Source: a bacterium (GTDB taxonomy: Bacteria > Cyanobacteriota > Vampirovibrionia > Gastranaerophilales > Gastranaerophilaceae). From it: DNA of 51,656 bases. A program made the position numbers and the translations under genes. Below the pieces are notes generated by a model that saw only the letters and a program-made list of their open reading frames with translations, was not told the origin of the DNA and ran no database searches. Where the stretch lies: assembly GCA_017396025.1 (NCBI GenBank), contig JAFQNF010000014.1, positions 1 to 51,656 of the forward strand. The letters are read 5' to 3'. This document shows positions 1-8,373 of the stretch, piece after piece (the stretch's first letter is position 1; every line of letters starts with the position of its first letter).

Positions 1-132
1 AGGAAAACACAGTTAAATAAATATCCATACAAGTTTCAAGATGATAATTCAATGGAGTACAATTTCTACTTTGATTTACAATGGAACTTCAATCATTTGG
101 GAAATTCTCTCTGGTATATTGAAAGGATGTAA
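1..132 (+). CDS. 3' end of an unidentified gene (partial)
   Basis: The frame beginning at base 1 is open from the window edge to a TAA at 130-132, giving the last 43 residues of a protein. The tail is rich in aromatic residues and Asn and ends SLWYIERM. I do not recognise the family. It lies upstream of, and convergent with, the zinc-ribbon gene. A short open frame at a window edge can occur by chance, so this is only a moderate call. Confidence 0.4.
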   Translation, partial: RKTQLNKYPYKFQDDNSMEYNFYFDLQWNFNHLGNSLWYIERM

Positions 133-212
133 ACGATTTATAGCGTCTCTTTATATGTGTTTTATTAGTCATATTGAATGTTTTGACGCTAATTTTATGT
201 TAAAAAAATAAT

Positions 213-854
213 TTAATAATAATGTTTCCAATCTACTTTTATATTGCATCTTCTGTATAACAAATTAGATTTGTGTCGTCTATTTGCTTCTTTTTCTCTT
301 CTTGTTTTCTCTTCTTCAGCTATTCGTTTTTCTTGTTCTTGTTGTTGTTTGATATATTCTAAACCGTCAATATGGTAAGTCTCAGGTTTTTGGTACTTTC
401 GGGTCGAAAGTAAAAGCTCACCGTTTTCAAAATTAATTGATTCACATTCATCTAAATTTTTTATAATTTCAAAACCGTCTTTTGTCTTCATCATAAGTAC
501 ACAATCTCTTAAATCGCCATTGATGTTATATTTTCTATTTTGTCTTAAATTTTTGTTTGTTTCAAAGCAAAATTTCACATCAGTATTTTGAATTGTTGAA
601 TTTTGTGCATTTATAATTGATTTTGCATAGTCTTTCAAAGTCTGTAGTCCAGCTGTTTTTGAATATATTAATGAACTAAGAGTTTTTAAGACAATATTTG
701 TCTCTTTGTTATAGCGACTTCTTGTTGTATTTGGTGAAAAATATTTGTCGCATTTTTTACATCGAAATTGAGAGAGTTTTTTGTTGTATTGAACTACTTC
801 GTCATTTGTCTTGCAGTAAGGGCATTTTGGATGGTTTTTGTCTTTCTTGTTCAT
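213..854 (-). CDS. Zinc-ribbon protein with coiled-coil C-terminus, function unknown
   Basis: 213 residues. The N-terminus holds a four-cysteine zinc ribbon (CPYC near residues 11-14, CKKC near 32-35) like those at the start of transposase-associated and phage DNA-binding proteins. The middle (about 60-165) matches nothing I know. Residues about 168-195 are very rich in Glu, Lys, Arg and Gln and should form a charged helix or coiled coil. The start at 854 is preceded by AAGGAG at a usable distance. It is divergent from the ParB-methyltransferase gene, with about 180 bp between the two starts, which fits a small mobile island. Nucleic-acid binding is inferred from the zinc ribbon only. Confidence 0.6.
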   Translation of the reverse strand: MNKKDKNHPKCPYCKTNDEVVQYNKKLSQFRCKKCDKYFSPNTTRSRYNKETNIVLKTLSSLIYSKTAGLQTLKDYAKSIINAQNSTIQNTDVKFCFETNKNLRQNRKYNINGDLRDCVLMMKTKDGFEIIKNLDECESINFENGELLLSTRKYQKPETYHIDGLEYIKQQQEQEKRIAEEEKTRREKEANRRHKSNLLYRRCNIKVDWKHYY

Positions 855-1036
855 TGTGAAATTTCTCCTTAAATATCCGTTTTTGAAATTAAAACGGATA
901 AAAATTTTAGTTGCAAAAAGTGAATACCCCGTCGTTATTGGCTTTGAGTATTATATCGACCCTTCTTTATATTTATATAGGAGAGAATCAGCTCTCTGGC
1001 TTGGTAACAAGCGTAGATTTGATAGGGAGAATACCT

Positions 1037-2404
1037 ATGAATAATACCACAAAACTAGAAAAAAGTGAAGTTATCGACTTCTTGACTGAAGCAAACTCAG
1101 GTAGCACTAATCTTTTAGCAGCTGTAGAATTGGTTCCGATTGATGAACTGGTGATTTTGGAGAAAAATCCGCGAAAACATCCTAAAAAGCAGATTTTCAA
1201 AATCAAGAAGAGCATTGAAAAGTATGGCTTTTTAAAAGTTGTACTGGTGAACGAAAATAACATTGTTGTATCTGGTGAGGCCAGAATTATGGCGCTCAAA
1301 GAAATGAATGTTAATGTTGTACCAGTTCTTCGCGTGGCTAATTTATCAGAAGCACAAATTCGCGCTTTCAGAATTGTTGACAATAAGTTGGCTGAAGAAG
1401 CAGAATGGGATTTTACAATCTTTCGCGAAGAAATTGAGAGCTTGCTTAAATTTGATTTTACTTTAGACGACCTTTCAATTGAGCCTGTTGATTACGATAA
1501 AATCTTTTTTCAAAAGGATTCAAGTGATGCTAAAGTTCACGATAAAGAAGTTGAAGAGGCTAGTTGGCTTGATGCGAATGTACCACAAATTGCTAAAAAA
1601 GGTGATTTGGTTCGCTTAGGTGATCACTTTGTTTTCTGTGGCGATTCACTGAAAGCACAATCTTTTCAAATTGTTATGCAAGGAGAAAAAGCAAAAATCG
1701 TTGTTACGGACCCGCCATATAATTGTCCGGTTAATGGTCACGTTTGTGGGAGTGGCAAGGTTAAACACGAAGAATTTGAAATGGCATCTGGAGAGATGAG
1801 TGATGAAGAGTTTGCGCAATTCACTTCTGATTTTATGAAAAACCTTGTTGAATTCAGCGAAGATGGTTCACTTCATTATATTTGGTGTGATTGGCGAATT
1901 TTAAATACATTCTTGAATGTTGGTAAACAATACTACACATCATTGTTTAACATTGCTTGCTGGGTAAAACCAACTGGAGGACTAGGGGGAATGTACCGAT
2001 CAAGGCATGAACTTTGTCCTATTTTTAAAAATGGTAAGGCTAAACATCAGAACCACGTCTTATTAGGAAAGAACAATCGTTATAGAACTAATGTATGGGA
2101 ATACGCTGGTGTTCACGCATCATCTGGAAACTCTGCTGAATTATTAAAGTTGCATCCAACTGTTAAAAATACAGCAATGTTGCAGGATATCCTTCTTGAC
2201 TCTTCGTCAAAAAATGATGTTGTACTTGATTGTTTTGGAGGTAGTGGGTCAACTTTAATTGCTGCAGAACGCTCTGGTAGGCGAGCACGATTAATTGAAA
2301 TTAGCCCTCGCTATGTTGATGTAATTATTTACAGATACGAAAAAGAGACTGGTAAAAAACATAAAATTATTAAAAACTATGGGGAAATGAACGATGGACA
2401 ATAA
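1037..2404 (+). CDS. ParB-like domain / DNA methyltransferase fusion
   Basis: 455 residues from the ATG at 1037, chosen because AGGGAG lies just upstream at about 1023-1028; the frame is open to 911 but has no comparable ribosome site. Residues about 30-100 form a ParB/Srx-type N-terminal domain (NPRKHP near 44-49, VVSGEARIMAL near 77-87). Residues about 185-450 are an N6-adenine/N4-cytosine methyltransferase: DPPY at 225-228 is the catalytic motif IV, and FGGSGST at about 400-406 is the AdoMet-binding motif I. Motif IV before motif I is the beta-class order. ParB-methylase fusions are typical of prophages and integrated elements, usually beside a DUF5681 gene, as here. Likely role: modification of island or phage DNA. 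Target sequence unknown. Confidence 0.88.
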   Translation: MNNTTKLEKSEVIDFLTEANSGSTNLLAAVELVPIDELVILEKNPRKHPKKQIFKIKKSIEKYGFLKVVLVNENNIVVSGEARIMALKEMNVNVVPVLRVANLSEAQIRAFRIVDNKLAEEAEWDFTIFREEIESLLKFDFTLDDLSIEPVDYDKIFFQKDSSDAKVHDKEVEEASWLDANVPQIAKKGDLVRLGDHFVFCGDSLKAQSFQIVMQGEKAKIVVTDPPYNCPVNGHVCGSGKVKHEEFEMASGEMSDEEFAQFTSDFMKNLVEFSEDGSLHYIWCDWRILNTFLNVGKQYYTSLFNIACWVKPTGGLGGMYRSRHELCPIFKNGKAKHQNHVLLGKNNRYRTNVWEYAGVHASSGNSAELLKLHPTVKNTAMLQDILLDSSSKNDVVLDCFGGSGSTLIAAERSGRRARLIEISPRYVDVIIYRYEKETGKKHKIIKNYGEMNDGQ

Positions 2405-2966
2405 ACCAAGTAAAGACGAGGATATTGAATTTTTGTGTGATATAAAAGAAGATGTTGCAAAAAAATTGCCGGAGTATGAGGTGGGGTATTGCAAGCCCCC
2501 AACTCATACACGGTTTAAAAAAGGGGTAAGTGGTAATCCTGCTGGTAGAAAAAAGAAGGTTCAGCCAAAGTCCTTTAATGAGTCTATGATTCTTGAATTA
2601 GCATCTGAAGTTTCTTGTAAAAATGATAATGGCGTTGTTGTTAAAATGCCTAAAATGCAGATATTATGTCGAAAAATAGTACAGGATGCAATTCTAAATG
2701 ATGGTATGTCAAGAAAACTCATTCTTAATGATTACAAAAAGTTCGATTTGATTAGTGCAGCTAATTCTATAAAGAAGAAGGCAGAAGAAGAACCTATTGA
2801 ACCTGAACCAATTTTAGATGATGAGAGGAGAAGGAAACTTATAAACATGGTTGGAAGAATGATTATACAACAAGAAGACGCAGAGCTTAATGAGTCTGAG
2901 AGAGACGAACTTATTAGGCTTCGCGAATGGTACAAGAATCAAAATTCTCTGAAAGAGAATAATTAG
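2394..2966 (+). CDS. DUF5681 domain protein (phage-associated)
   Basis: 190 residues; the ATG overlaps the end of the methyltransferase gene by 11 bp, so the two are translationally coupled. The N-terminal third carries the DUF5681 signature TRFKKGVSGNPAGRKKK (about residues 37-53), a basic segment common in small phage and mobile-element proteins encoded near terminase genes. The C-terminal half is acidic and helical. In related elements a large terminase gene usually follows; here a strong terminator and a non-coding stretch follow, so the module looks truncated. The molecular function of this family is not known to me; DNA binding by the basic segment is inference. Confidence 0.75.
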   Translation: MDNKPSKDEDIEFLCDIKEDVAKKLPEYEVGYCKPPTHTRFKKGVSGNPAGRKKKVQPKSFNESMILELASEVSCKNDNGVVVKMPKMQILCRKIVQDAILNDGMSRKLILNDYKKFDLISAANSIKKKAEEEPIEPEPILDDERRRKLINMVGRMIIQQEDAELNESERDELIRLREWYKNQNSLKENN

Positions 2967-2984
2967 TCTCTTTAATTAAAAAAA

Positions 2985-3014
2985 AATTCCCTGCATATAT
3001 ATGTGCAGGGAATT
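2985..3014. terminator. Intrinsic terminator after the DUF5681 gene
   Basis: A perfect 11-bp inverted repeat (AATTCCCTGCA at 2985-2995, TGCAGGGAATT at 3004-3014) with an 8-nt loop lies 18 bp after the stop codon, preceded by an A-run and followed by GTTTTA. It probably ends the methyltransferase transcript. Confidence 0.7.
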
Positions 3015-3277
3015 GTTTTAAAGGCTCGTGGTTATTGGGTTTGTGTCATAAAATAACGCACAAAAGGCGAAATATCGCTGTTATTTTTGTTTTAGCAGGG
3101 AATTTATACCTGTAAATACTAGCCCTTTAAGCTAAGCACAAAGACGCAAGTGCAAATCGCGATACGCAGATGAATTATCAAACAGTAATTGAGGTCCGAT
3201 TTTTACTTCACTAAATTTGCTCTTTTTCTCAACACTTAGGATTAAAGTAGAGTAAACAAAAGTGAAATTTATCCCAC
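3015..3277. other. Non-coding stretch between the phage remnant and the Fic gene
   Basis: No convincing ORF. A nested stem-loop is visible: AAAATAAC (3050-3057) pairs with GTTATTTT (3080-3087) around GCGA (3067-3070)/TCGC (3075-3078), followed by a T-rich run, so it could be a second terminator or part of a small RNA. GCAGGGAATT at 3095-3104 repeats the right arm of the previous terminator. Local GC at about 3130-3180 is higher than in the flanks. No RNA family was recognised. Confidence 0.4.
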
Positions 3278-3306
3278 TTGAAACTTTAACATAAAAGAGT
3301 TATATT
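3278..3306 (+). promoter_or_regulatory. Sigma70-type promoter of the Fic gene
   Basis: TTGAAA (3278-3283), a 17-nt spacer, and TATATT (3301-3306) give a near-consensus housekeeping promoter. The expected transcript start is near 3313, about 30 nt before the ATG at 3343. Confidence 0.7.
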
Positions 3307-3333
3307 AAAGTTAAACACGTTAAACTTTAATAT
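3302..3333. promoter_or_regulatory. Inverted repeat over the Fic -10 box (probable operator)
   Basis: Arms ATATTAAAGTT (3302-3312) and AACTTTAATAT (3323-3333) are perfect complements around a 10-nt centre. Within it GTTAAAC occurs twice in direct orientation (3310-3316 and 3319-3325). It covers the -10 box, the predicted transcript start and the base next to the ribosome site, where a bound repressor would block initiation. The Fic protein carries its own C-terminal helix-turn-helix, so autoregulation is a natural inference. Confidence 0.6.
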
Positions 3334-3342
3334 GGAGTTTTT

Positions 3343-4470
3343 ATGATGAAGTCATACAAAGCTGGTAAATATATTTTACATAAAGGTTATAAACCATTTT
3401 TACCGTCTTTTATTAATGCTGATATTGATTGGAAGTTGGGAGAACTTTCAAGTCTTATTCAAGAATCTAGTTTGTGGCTTGGAAAACTAAATTCTTATTC
3501 TGATTTAATTCCTGATATTGATTTTTTTATAAAAATGTATGCGACAAAAGAGGCTACTAATTCAAGCAGAATTGAAGGAACACGGACAACTTTTGATGAT
3601 GCGATTTCTCCAATTGAACAAGTAAAGCCAGAATTCAGAGATGATTGGCACGAGGTTCAAAATTATCTTGCTGCAATAAATTATTCAATTGAAAAATTAA
3701 ATGAATTGCCAATTTCTATTCGTTTAATAAAAGAAGCACATCAAATATTGCTTTCTGGTGTTCGAGGTGAACATAAAGCACCAGGAGAAGTTAGAAAAAC
3801 TCAAAATTGGATTGGGGGTTCATCTTTAAAAGATGCTTTCTTTATTCCTCCGGAACCAAATATGCTGCCAGACCTTTTAACTGATATTGAAAAGTTTTTA
3901 CACAACGAAGAATTGGAAATCCCTGAAATTGTGAAAGCTGGTATTGTTCACTATCAATTTGAAACAATCCACCCATTTTTAGATGGTAATGGCAGAACAG
4001 GTAGACTTTTGATAATTTTATATTTGATTAGTACTGGACTTTTGAATAAACCGGTATTATATATTTCAGATTTTTTTGAGAGAAATAGAATGTCTTATTA
4101 TGATTCATTAGCTATGGTTAAGAAAACTGATAATATGACTCAATGGCTTAAATTTTTCCTAAATGGTGTTGTCGAAACAGCAAAAAGTAGCATTAAAACT
4201 TTTGATAAAATAATAAAATTGAAAAAAGATGTTGATAATAAGATTGCAAAAATAGGGAAAAAATCCGTTAATGGACAGCGTTTAATAGAATTATTGTATT
4301 CTGAGCCAAAAGTTAATGGAAAAACAGTTTCTGAAAAACTTGGAATTTCTGTTGTCTCTGCAAATGGATTATTATCAACATTTGTTGAAATTGGAATTTT
4401 AGAAGAAAAGACAGGTTTTAATCGTAATCGTTATTATGCTTTTGAAGAATATGTGAGAATTTTTAGATAA
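3343..4470 (+). CDS. Fic family AMP-transferase with C-terminal winged helix
   Basis: 375 residues. Residues about 10-90 are the Fic N-terminal helical domain with the inhibitory motif SSRIEG (74-79; consensus [ST]xxxE[GN]), which makes this a self-inhibited class II Fic. The core carries the full catalytic signature HPFLDGNGRTGR (210-221), with the catalytic His at 210 and the phosphate-binding loop intact, so AMP transfer from ATP to a hydroxyl side chain is expected. Residues about 310-375 look like a winged helix-turn-helix (VSEKLGISVVSANGLLSTF). GGAG at 3334-3337 supports the ATG at 3343 over the next ATG three bases on. It is a single gene with its own promoter and operator-like repeat. 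Target protein unknown; an upstream antitoxin gene is absent, as expected when inhibition is built in. Confidence 0.9.
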   Translation: MMKSYKAGKYILHKGYKPFLPSFINADIDWKLGELSSLIQESSLWLGKLNSYSDLIPDIDFFIKMYATKEATNSSRIEGTRTTFDDAISPIEQVKPEFRDDWHEVQNYLAAINYSIEKLNELPISIRLIKEAHQILLSGVRGEHKAPGEVRKTQNWIGGSSLKDAFFIPPEPNMLPDLLTDIEKFLHNEELEIPEIVKAGIVHYQFETIHPFLDGNGRTGRLLIILYLISTGLLNKPVLYISDFFERNRMSYYDSLAMVKKTDNMTQWLKFFLNGVVETAKSSIKTFDKIIKLKKDVDNKIAKIGKKSVNGQRLIELLYSEPKVNGKTVSEKLGISVVSANGLLSTFVEIGILEEKTGFNRNRYYAFEEYVRIFR

Positions 4471-4481
4471 GTAAAGACTTT

Positions 4482-4685
4482 TTATTCACATTCTTTTCTA
4501 ATTCGCCCATATCCGAGCTTTCTGGCAAACCCGAGCATAGCTTTGGTTTTGACGATTTTGCGGGATTTTAAAATAGACGACAGCAGATAAAGTGATGGAA
4601 AAAGTCTCCGGTGTATCGTAGTCTCTGTAAGGATTTTGTCTCTTTTAAAGATAAAAAAATCAACTTCATCGCGTATTTGAATCAT
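4482..4685 (-). other. Doubtful 67-codon ORF or gene relic
   Basis: An open frame with somewhat higher GC than its surroundings and a basic C-terminus (GFARKLGYGRIRKECE). There is no ribosome site before its ATG, and that ATG lies directly behind the terminator at 4693-4724, so expression is doubtful. It could be the worn end of a lost gene. No family recognised. Confidence 0.2.
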
Positions 4686-4692
4686 ATAAAAA

Positions 4693-4724
4693 ATAAAACC
4701 ATTAATATAAACTAATGGTTTTAT
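4693..4724. terminator. Bidirectional terminator between Fic and the LplT-Aas fusion gene
   Basis: Perfect 12-bp stem ATAAAACCATTA (4693-4704) / TAATGGTTTTAT (4713-4724) with an 8-nt loop, flanked by A-runs on one side and T-rich sequence on the other. It serves the minus-strand gene ending at 4751 and may also stop Fic read-through. Confidence 0.7.
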
Positions 4725-4750
4725 TTGTATTTAATTTTAATATTTTTATT

Positions 4751-7700
4751 TTATATTTTATCATACCATTCTTGTAGATCTTTGCGTTTTACTTTTCTTG
4801 TTGAAGTTTTTGGTAATTCTTCTCTATGTAAAAGAACTACTGTTGGTGCTTTATATGGTGCCAAGTTTTGAGCACTTAGATTTTTTACTTCTTCTTCTAA
4901 AAGTTTATTTAATTCTTCATCAGATTTAGAAGCGATATTATCAGCTGGAACAATTACTGCTCCAACTTCTTCTGTGCCTGCTTTATTTCCAGATTTGATT
5001 TTTACAGACATTACGCAAACTTCTTTAATTTTGTCAGAAGTTTCAAGTACTGCTTCAACTTCTTCTGGGAATATTTTCTTTCCACCACCAAGAACAATCA
5101 TATTTTTGATACGTCCAGTAATTTTGATATAGCCTTCTTTATCTATTTCACCAATGTCACCAGTGTGGAACCAGCCGTCTTCGTCAATAACTTCTGCTGT
5201 CATTTCTGGCTTGTTATAGTAACCTTGCATTACATTTGGTCCAGTTGCTAGAATTTCCCCAGTTTCTGCAATTTTAACTGTAACAGAAGGAAGTGCTTGA
5301 CCAACGGTTCCAATTTTTGAATATCCATATCTGTTTGTTGAAATAGTTGGAGATGTTTCTGTTAGTCCGTATCCTTGGAAGATTGGAATACCAATTCTTT
5401 CAAAGAATTCTGCAACATTATCTTCTAATGGTGCGCCACCACAAATAAAACATTCTAATTTGCCACCTAATCCATCAATAATTGTTTTAAACATTAATCG
5501 ACGAACATTCATAGGCATATATTTTGCAATTTTATAAAGAACTTCAAATGCTTTTTGAGCTTTTTTAGGTTGTTTTTTTATTTGTTTATCAATGCTGTTT
5601 TTTAGCATTTTTGCAACAAGCGGAACTACAATCATATTTGTAATCCCTTTTTCTTTCATTGTTGATGTTAGTTCTTTTGGGTTTAAAGATTTAATATAAA
5701 CAACTTTTGCTCCCATGTATAACATTCCAAAGAAACCACAATCTAACTCTAATAGGTGGTTTAATGGAAGAATAGATAGAAGAGTATGTTCATTTGTTAG
5801 TTTGAACATTGATTCAAAGTCGCGTAATTGAGAATATATGTTTCCAAAACTAATCATTACACCCTTTGGATTTCCAGTTGTTCCTGATGTATAAACAATC
5901 AATGCAGTTTCATCAAGATTTCTTGGTCTGCCTAAATCTTTTTCTATATCTGCTTCAAGTTGTGAAACACCTTGAATATCTTTGTTCTCTCTTTCTTCAT
6001 CATCTAAAACAAATATGTGTTCAATTGAAGGAACATTGTTTTTTACTTCAAGGGCGTGTTCTAAATAATGACTAGAACAAAGAATTATTCTTGGATTACA
6101 GTCATTAAGTATATGAGTATGTTCTGGTACTGTTAATTTTACATCTAATGGAACTGTAATTGCCCCAGTTTGAATTGAACCAAACATACCAACAGAAAAT
6201 TCTGGACGAGATTCACAAATAATTGCAATTCTTTCCCCTCTTTGTACATTGATTGTTTCTATTAAATAGTTTGCAAATTTCTTTGCTTTTCTAGAAATTT
6301 CAATATAGCTTAATTCTTCATATCCATTATCTGTTTTCAAAGAAAGAGCTTTTACTTGTCCATAAATATCACCCTTTTCTTGCATTAAGTCTAAGAAGTT
6401 TGTATGGAATTTATCTTTTATTTGGTAGAAAGCTCTTCTTTCCAGTGAGTTTTTCATAAAATTAACTCTAGTTTGAAGTTCTTTTGCTATTTGTTTTTCA
6501 TCTAATTCAAAATTTTCAAGTGGTTGACCGAATTGAATAATGATTGTGTTAAAAAGCTTAGGTAATTTTCTTGTTTGTCCCCAAGTTTCAAATCCTCCTT
6601 TTATTGCAAAAGGAACAATTTTTGTATTTGTTGCTTTTGCCATTAAGCCAACGCCTCTATTAAATTTACATAAATTGCCGTCTGGTGTATATTTGCCTTC
6701 TGGGAATATAATTACAGCTTCACCTGCTTTTAATTTTTCATTTGCAGCATCAATAGCTTCTAATCCTTTACCAAATTTTAAAGGTAGAACATTAAAGTAT
6801 TTTAGTAGGTGTCTTACAACCGGTACTTGAAATGCTGCAGGCCCTGTTACAAACCATAAATGTCTTTTTGTTGCCATTTGTATAATAAATGGATCTAAGT
6901 GTCCGGTGTGGTTACCAGCAAGAATAACTTTGCCTTTAAATGGAATATTTTCTGCGCCTTCTACTTTATATCTAAAAAATGTTAGGAACATTTGACCTAG
7001 TGTTGCTTTTAGTAAGAAATATCTAAATGATTTATCAACAATAAGGACTAATGAAGCAAGGATAAATGAAATTATTGCAATGCCTTTAAATACAGCAAAT
7101 TGACTCATTCCACTTAAAACATTTGCAAAAAGTACAGTTCCAATTAAAAAGCTGAGAGTTGTAAATGTTAATTCAAGACCGAATACTTTACCTCTAACTC
7201 TATCGGGTGTGATTTTTTGCAAGATAGTGTCAATCATAATTAACACAACAGCATCTGCCATACCAATTGGTAATAGCCAAATCCAAGCATCAGAAATATC
7301 TTTACAAAATGGTGCAGTCAATAAAGTTACACATAATACTAGAAAACCTGTTGCAAAAAGATGAGGAATTCTCATTTTTCTTGCAAAATATATTGTTGCA
7401 ACTGTACCTAAAATTATACCAACACCTAAAAGTGTTCTTAGGTATGTTAAGTCTGAAAAAGATAGTCTATAATGGTCTGTTATTAATGAATTTAAACCAT
7501 TTGAGAAAATGGCAACAATAAACTCAATACAGATTGACATATAAACAAGAAACAATGCTCTCTTATGATTTTTTAAATAAGAGAAAGCTTCTTTTAAATC
7601 TTTTATAGGACAGTTTTTTTCTGCTTTTTTTTGCGGGAACTTAAATTTTAAAGAAGATGTTAACGCTCCTGCAATTATGTACATTGTAGCAATAATGATT

Positions 7701-8227
7701 AAAGCATTTATTACGCCAAAGTTTAAGATGTAGTTTGTACCAAAAGCGCCAAGAAGCAGACAAATTGCACCGATAGATGAAGTTAATGCGTTTGCAAATT
7801 TGAGTTGGTCGCTATCTACAATATTTGTTACAGCAGCCATCTTTGTTGTATAAAATAATGATGCACAAATACCGAGTACAAAAATACCGGTAAAAATTGC
7901 CCAGTTTTCAATGGCAGTTCCTGATAATTTTAAAAATATAAATAAACCAATTATTATAGTTCTTAAACCACAACTTATTCCCATTGCCAGTTGTCTTGGA
8001 ATTCGGTCTGCAATTTGACCTGTTAATGTACTTAATAAAAATTGTGGCAATAAAAAGAAAAAGAATACCATTGCCATATATTTCCCAGCATTTGTATTCT
8101 GTTGTATTAGTATTGCTACTACTAAAAATTGAATCATTGCATCAGCAAAGTGTGAAAATAATTGACCTGTAAATAGCTTATTGAATTCAAAGTTTGCTAT
8201 TGGTCCTAATTTTTTTGTAAAATTCAT
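4751..8227 (-). CDS. LplT-PlsC-Aas fusion: lysophospholipid transporter / acyltransferase / acyl-ACP synthetase
   Basis: 1158 residues, three fused activities. Residues about 1-405 are a 12-segment major facilitator domain of the LplT lysophospholipid flippase type. Residues about 415-600 are a PlsC-like acyltransferase with the NHTGHLD catalytic motif (H440 and D445 of HX4D) and FPEG (508-511). Residues about 610-1158 are an AMP-forming acyl-ACP/acyl-CoA synthetase with YTSGTTGNPKG (779-789). In E. coli lplT and aas are adjacent separate genes that recycle lyso-phosphatidylethanolamine at the inner membrane; single-chain versions occur in several lineages. The start at 8227 follows GAGGAAAT. 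Monocistronic, with a terminator at 4693-4724. All catalytic motifs are intact. Confidence 0.93.
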   Translation of the reverse strand: MNFTKKLGPIANFEFNKLFTGQLFSHFADAMIQFLVVAILIQQNTNAGKYMAMVFFFFLLPQFLLSTLTGQIADRIPRQLAMGISCGLRTIIIGLFIFLKLSGTAIENWAIFTGIFVLGICASLFYTTKMAAVTNIVDSDQLKFANALTSSIGAICLLLGAFGTNYILNFGVINALIIIATMYIIAGALTSSLKFKFPQKKAEKNCPIKDLKEAFSYLKNHKRALFLVYMSICIEFIVAIFSNGLNSLITDHYRLSFSDLTYLRTLLGVGIILGTVATIYFARKMRIPHLFATGFLVLCVTLLTAPFCKDISDAWIWLLPIGMADAVVLIMIDTILQKITPDRVRGKVFGLELTFTTLSFLIGTVLFANVLSGMSQFAVFKGIAIISFILASLVLIVDKSFRYFLLKATLGQMFLTFFRYKVEGAENIPFKGKVILAGNHTGHLDPFIIQMATKRHLWFVTGPAAFQVPVVRHLLKYFNVLPLKFGKGLEAIDAANEKLKAGEAVIIFPEGKYTPDGNLCKFNRGVGLMAKATNTKIVPFAIKGGFETWGQTRKLPKLFNTIIIQFGQPLENFELDEKQIAKELQTRVNFMKNSLERRAFYQIKDKFHTNFLDLMQEKGDIYGQVKALSLKTDNGYEELSYIEISRKAKKFANYLIETINVQRGERIAIICESRPEFSVGMFGSIQTGAITVPLDVKLTVPEHTHILNDCNPRIILCSSHYLEHALEVKNNVPSIEHIFVLDDEERENKDIQGVSQLEADIEKDLGRPRNLDETALIVYTSGTTGNPKGVMISFGNIYSQLRDFESMFKLTNEHTLLSILPLNHLLELDCGFFGMLYMGAKVVYIKSLNPKELTSTMKEKGITNMIVVPLVAKMLKNSIDKQIKKQPKKAQKAFEVLYKIAKYMPMNVRRLMFKTIIDGLGGKLECFICGGAPLEDNVAEFFERIGIPIFQGYGLTETSPTISTNRYGYSKIGTVGQALPSVTVKIAETGEILATGPNVMQGYYNKPEMTAEVIDEDGWFHTGDIGEIDKEGYIKITGRIKNMIVLGGGKKIFPEEVEAVLETSDKIKEVCVMSVKIKSGNKAGTEEVGAVIVPADNIASKSDEELNKLLEEEVKNLSAQNLAPYKAPTVVLLHREELPKTSTRKVKRKDLQEWYDKI

Positions 8228-8373
8228 ATTTCCTCTTCCTTATATCCTTCTTCTTTATTATATATTTTTTTCTAAGAAAGTTTAATTTGTAAATTTATCC
8301 TACAAATTATATATTCTGCTATTTGCATCGTATATGTATAATTAGAATATAGATAAGTTATTTATTTGTAAAA

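Noticed and set aside
911..1036. Upstream extension of the ParB-methyltransferase frame
   Set aside because: No ribosome site at 911, while AGGGAG stands before the ATG at 1037, and the extra 42 residues are hydrophobic and unlike the family.
988..1383. 131-codon minus-strand frame inside the methyltransferase gene
   Set aside because: Lies wholly antisense to a gene with clear motifs; composition typical of a shadow frame.
3095..3200. Possible tmRNA or other known stable RNA
   Set aside because: No tag-peptide frame, no acceptor stem pairing and no CCA end could be found.
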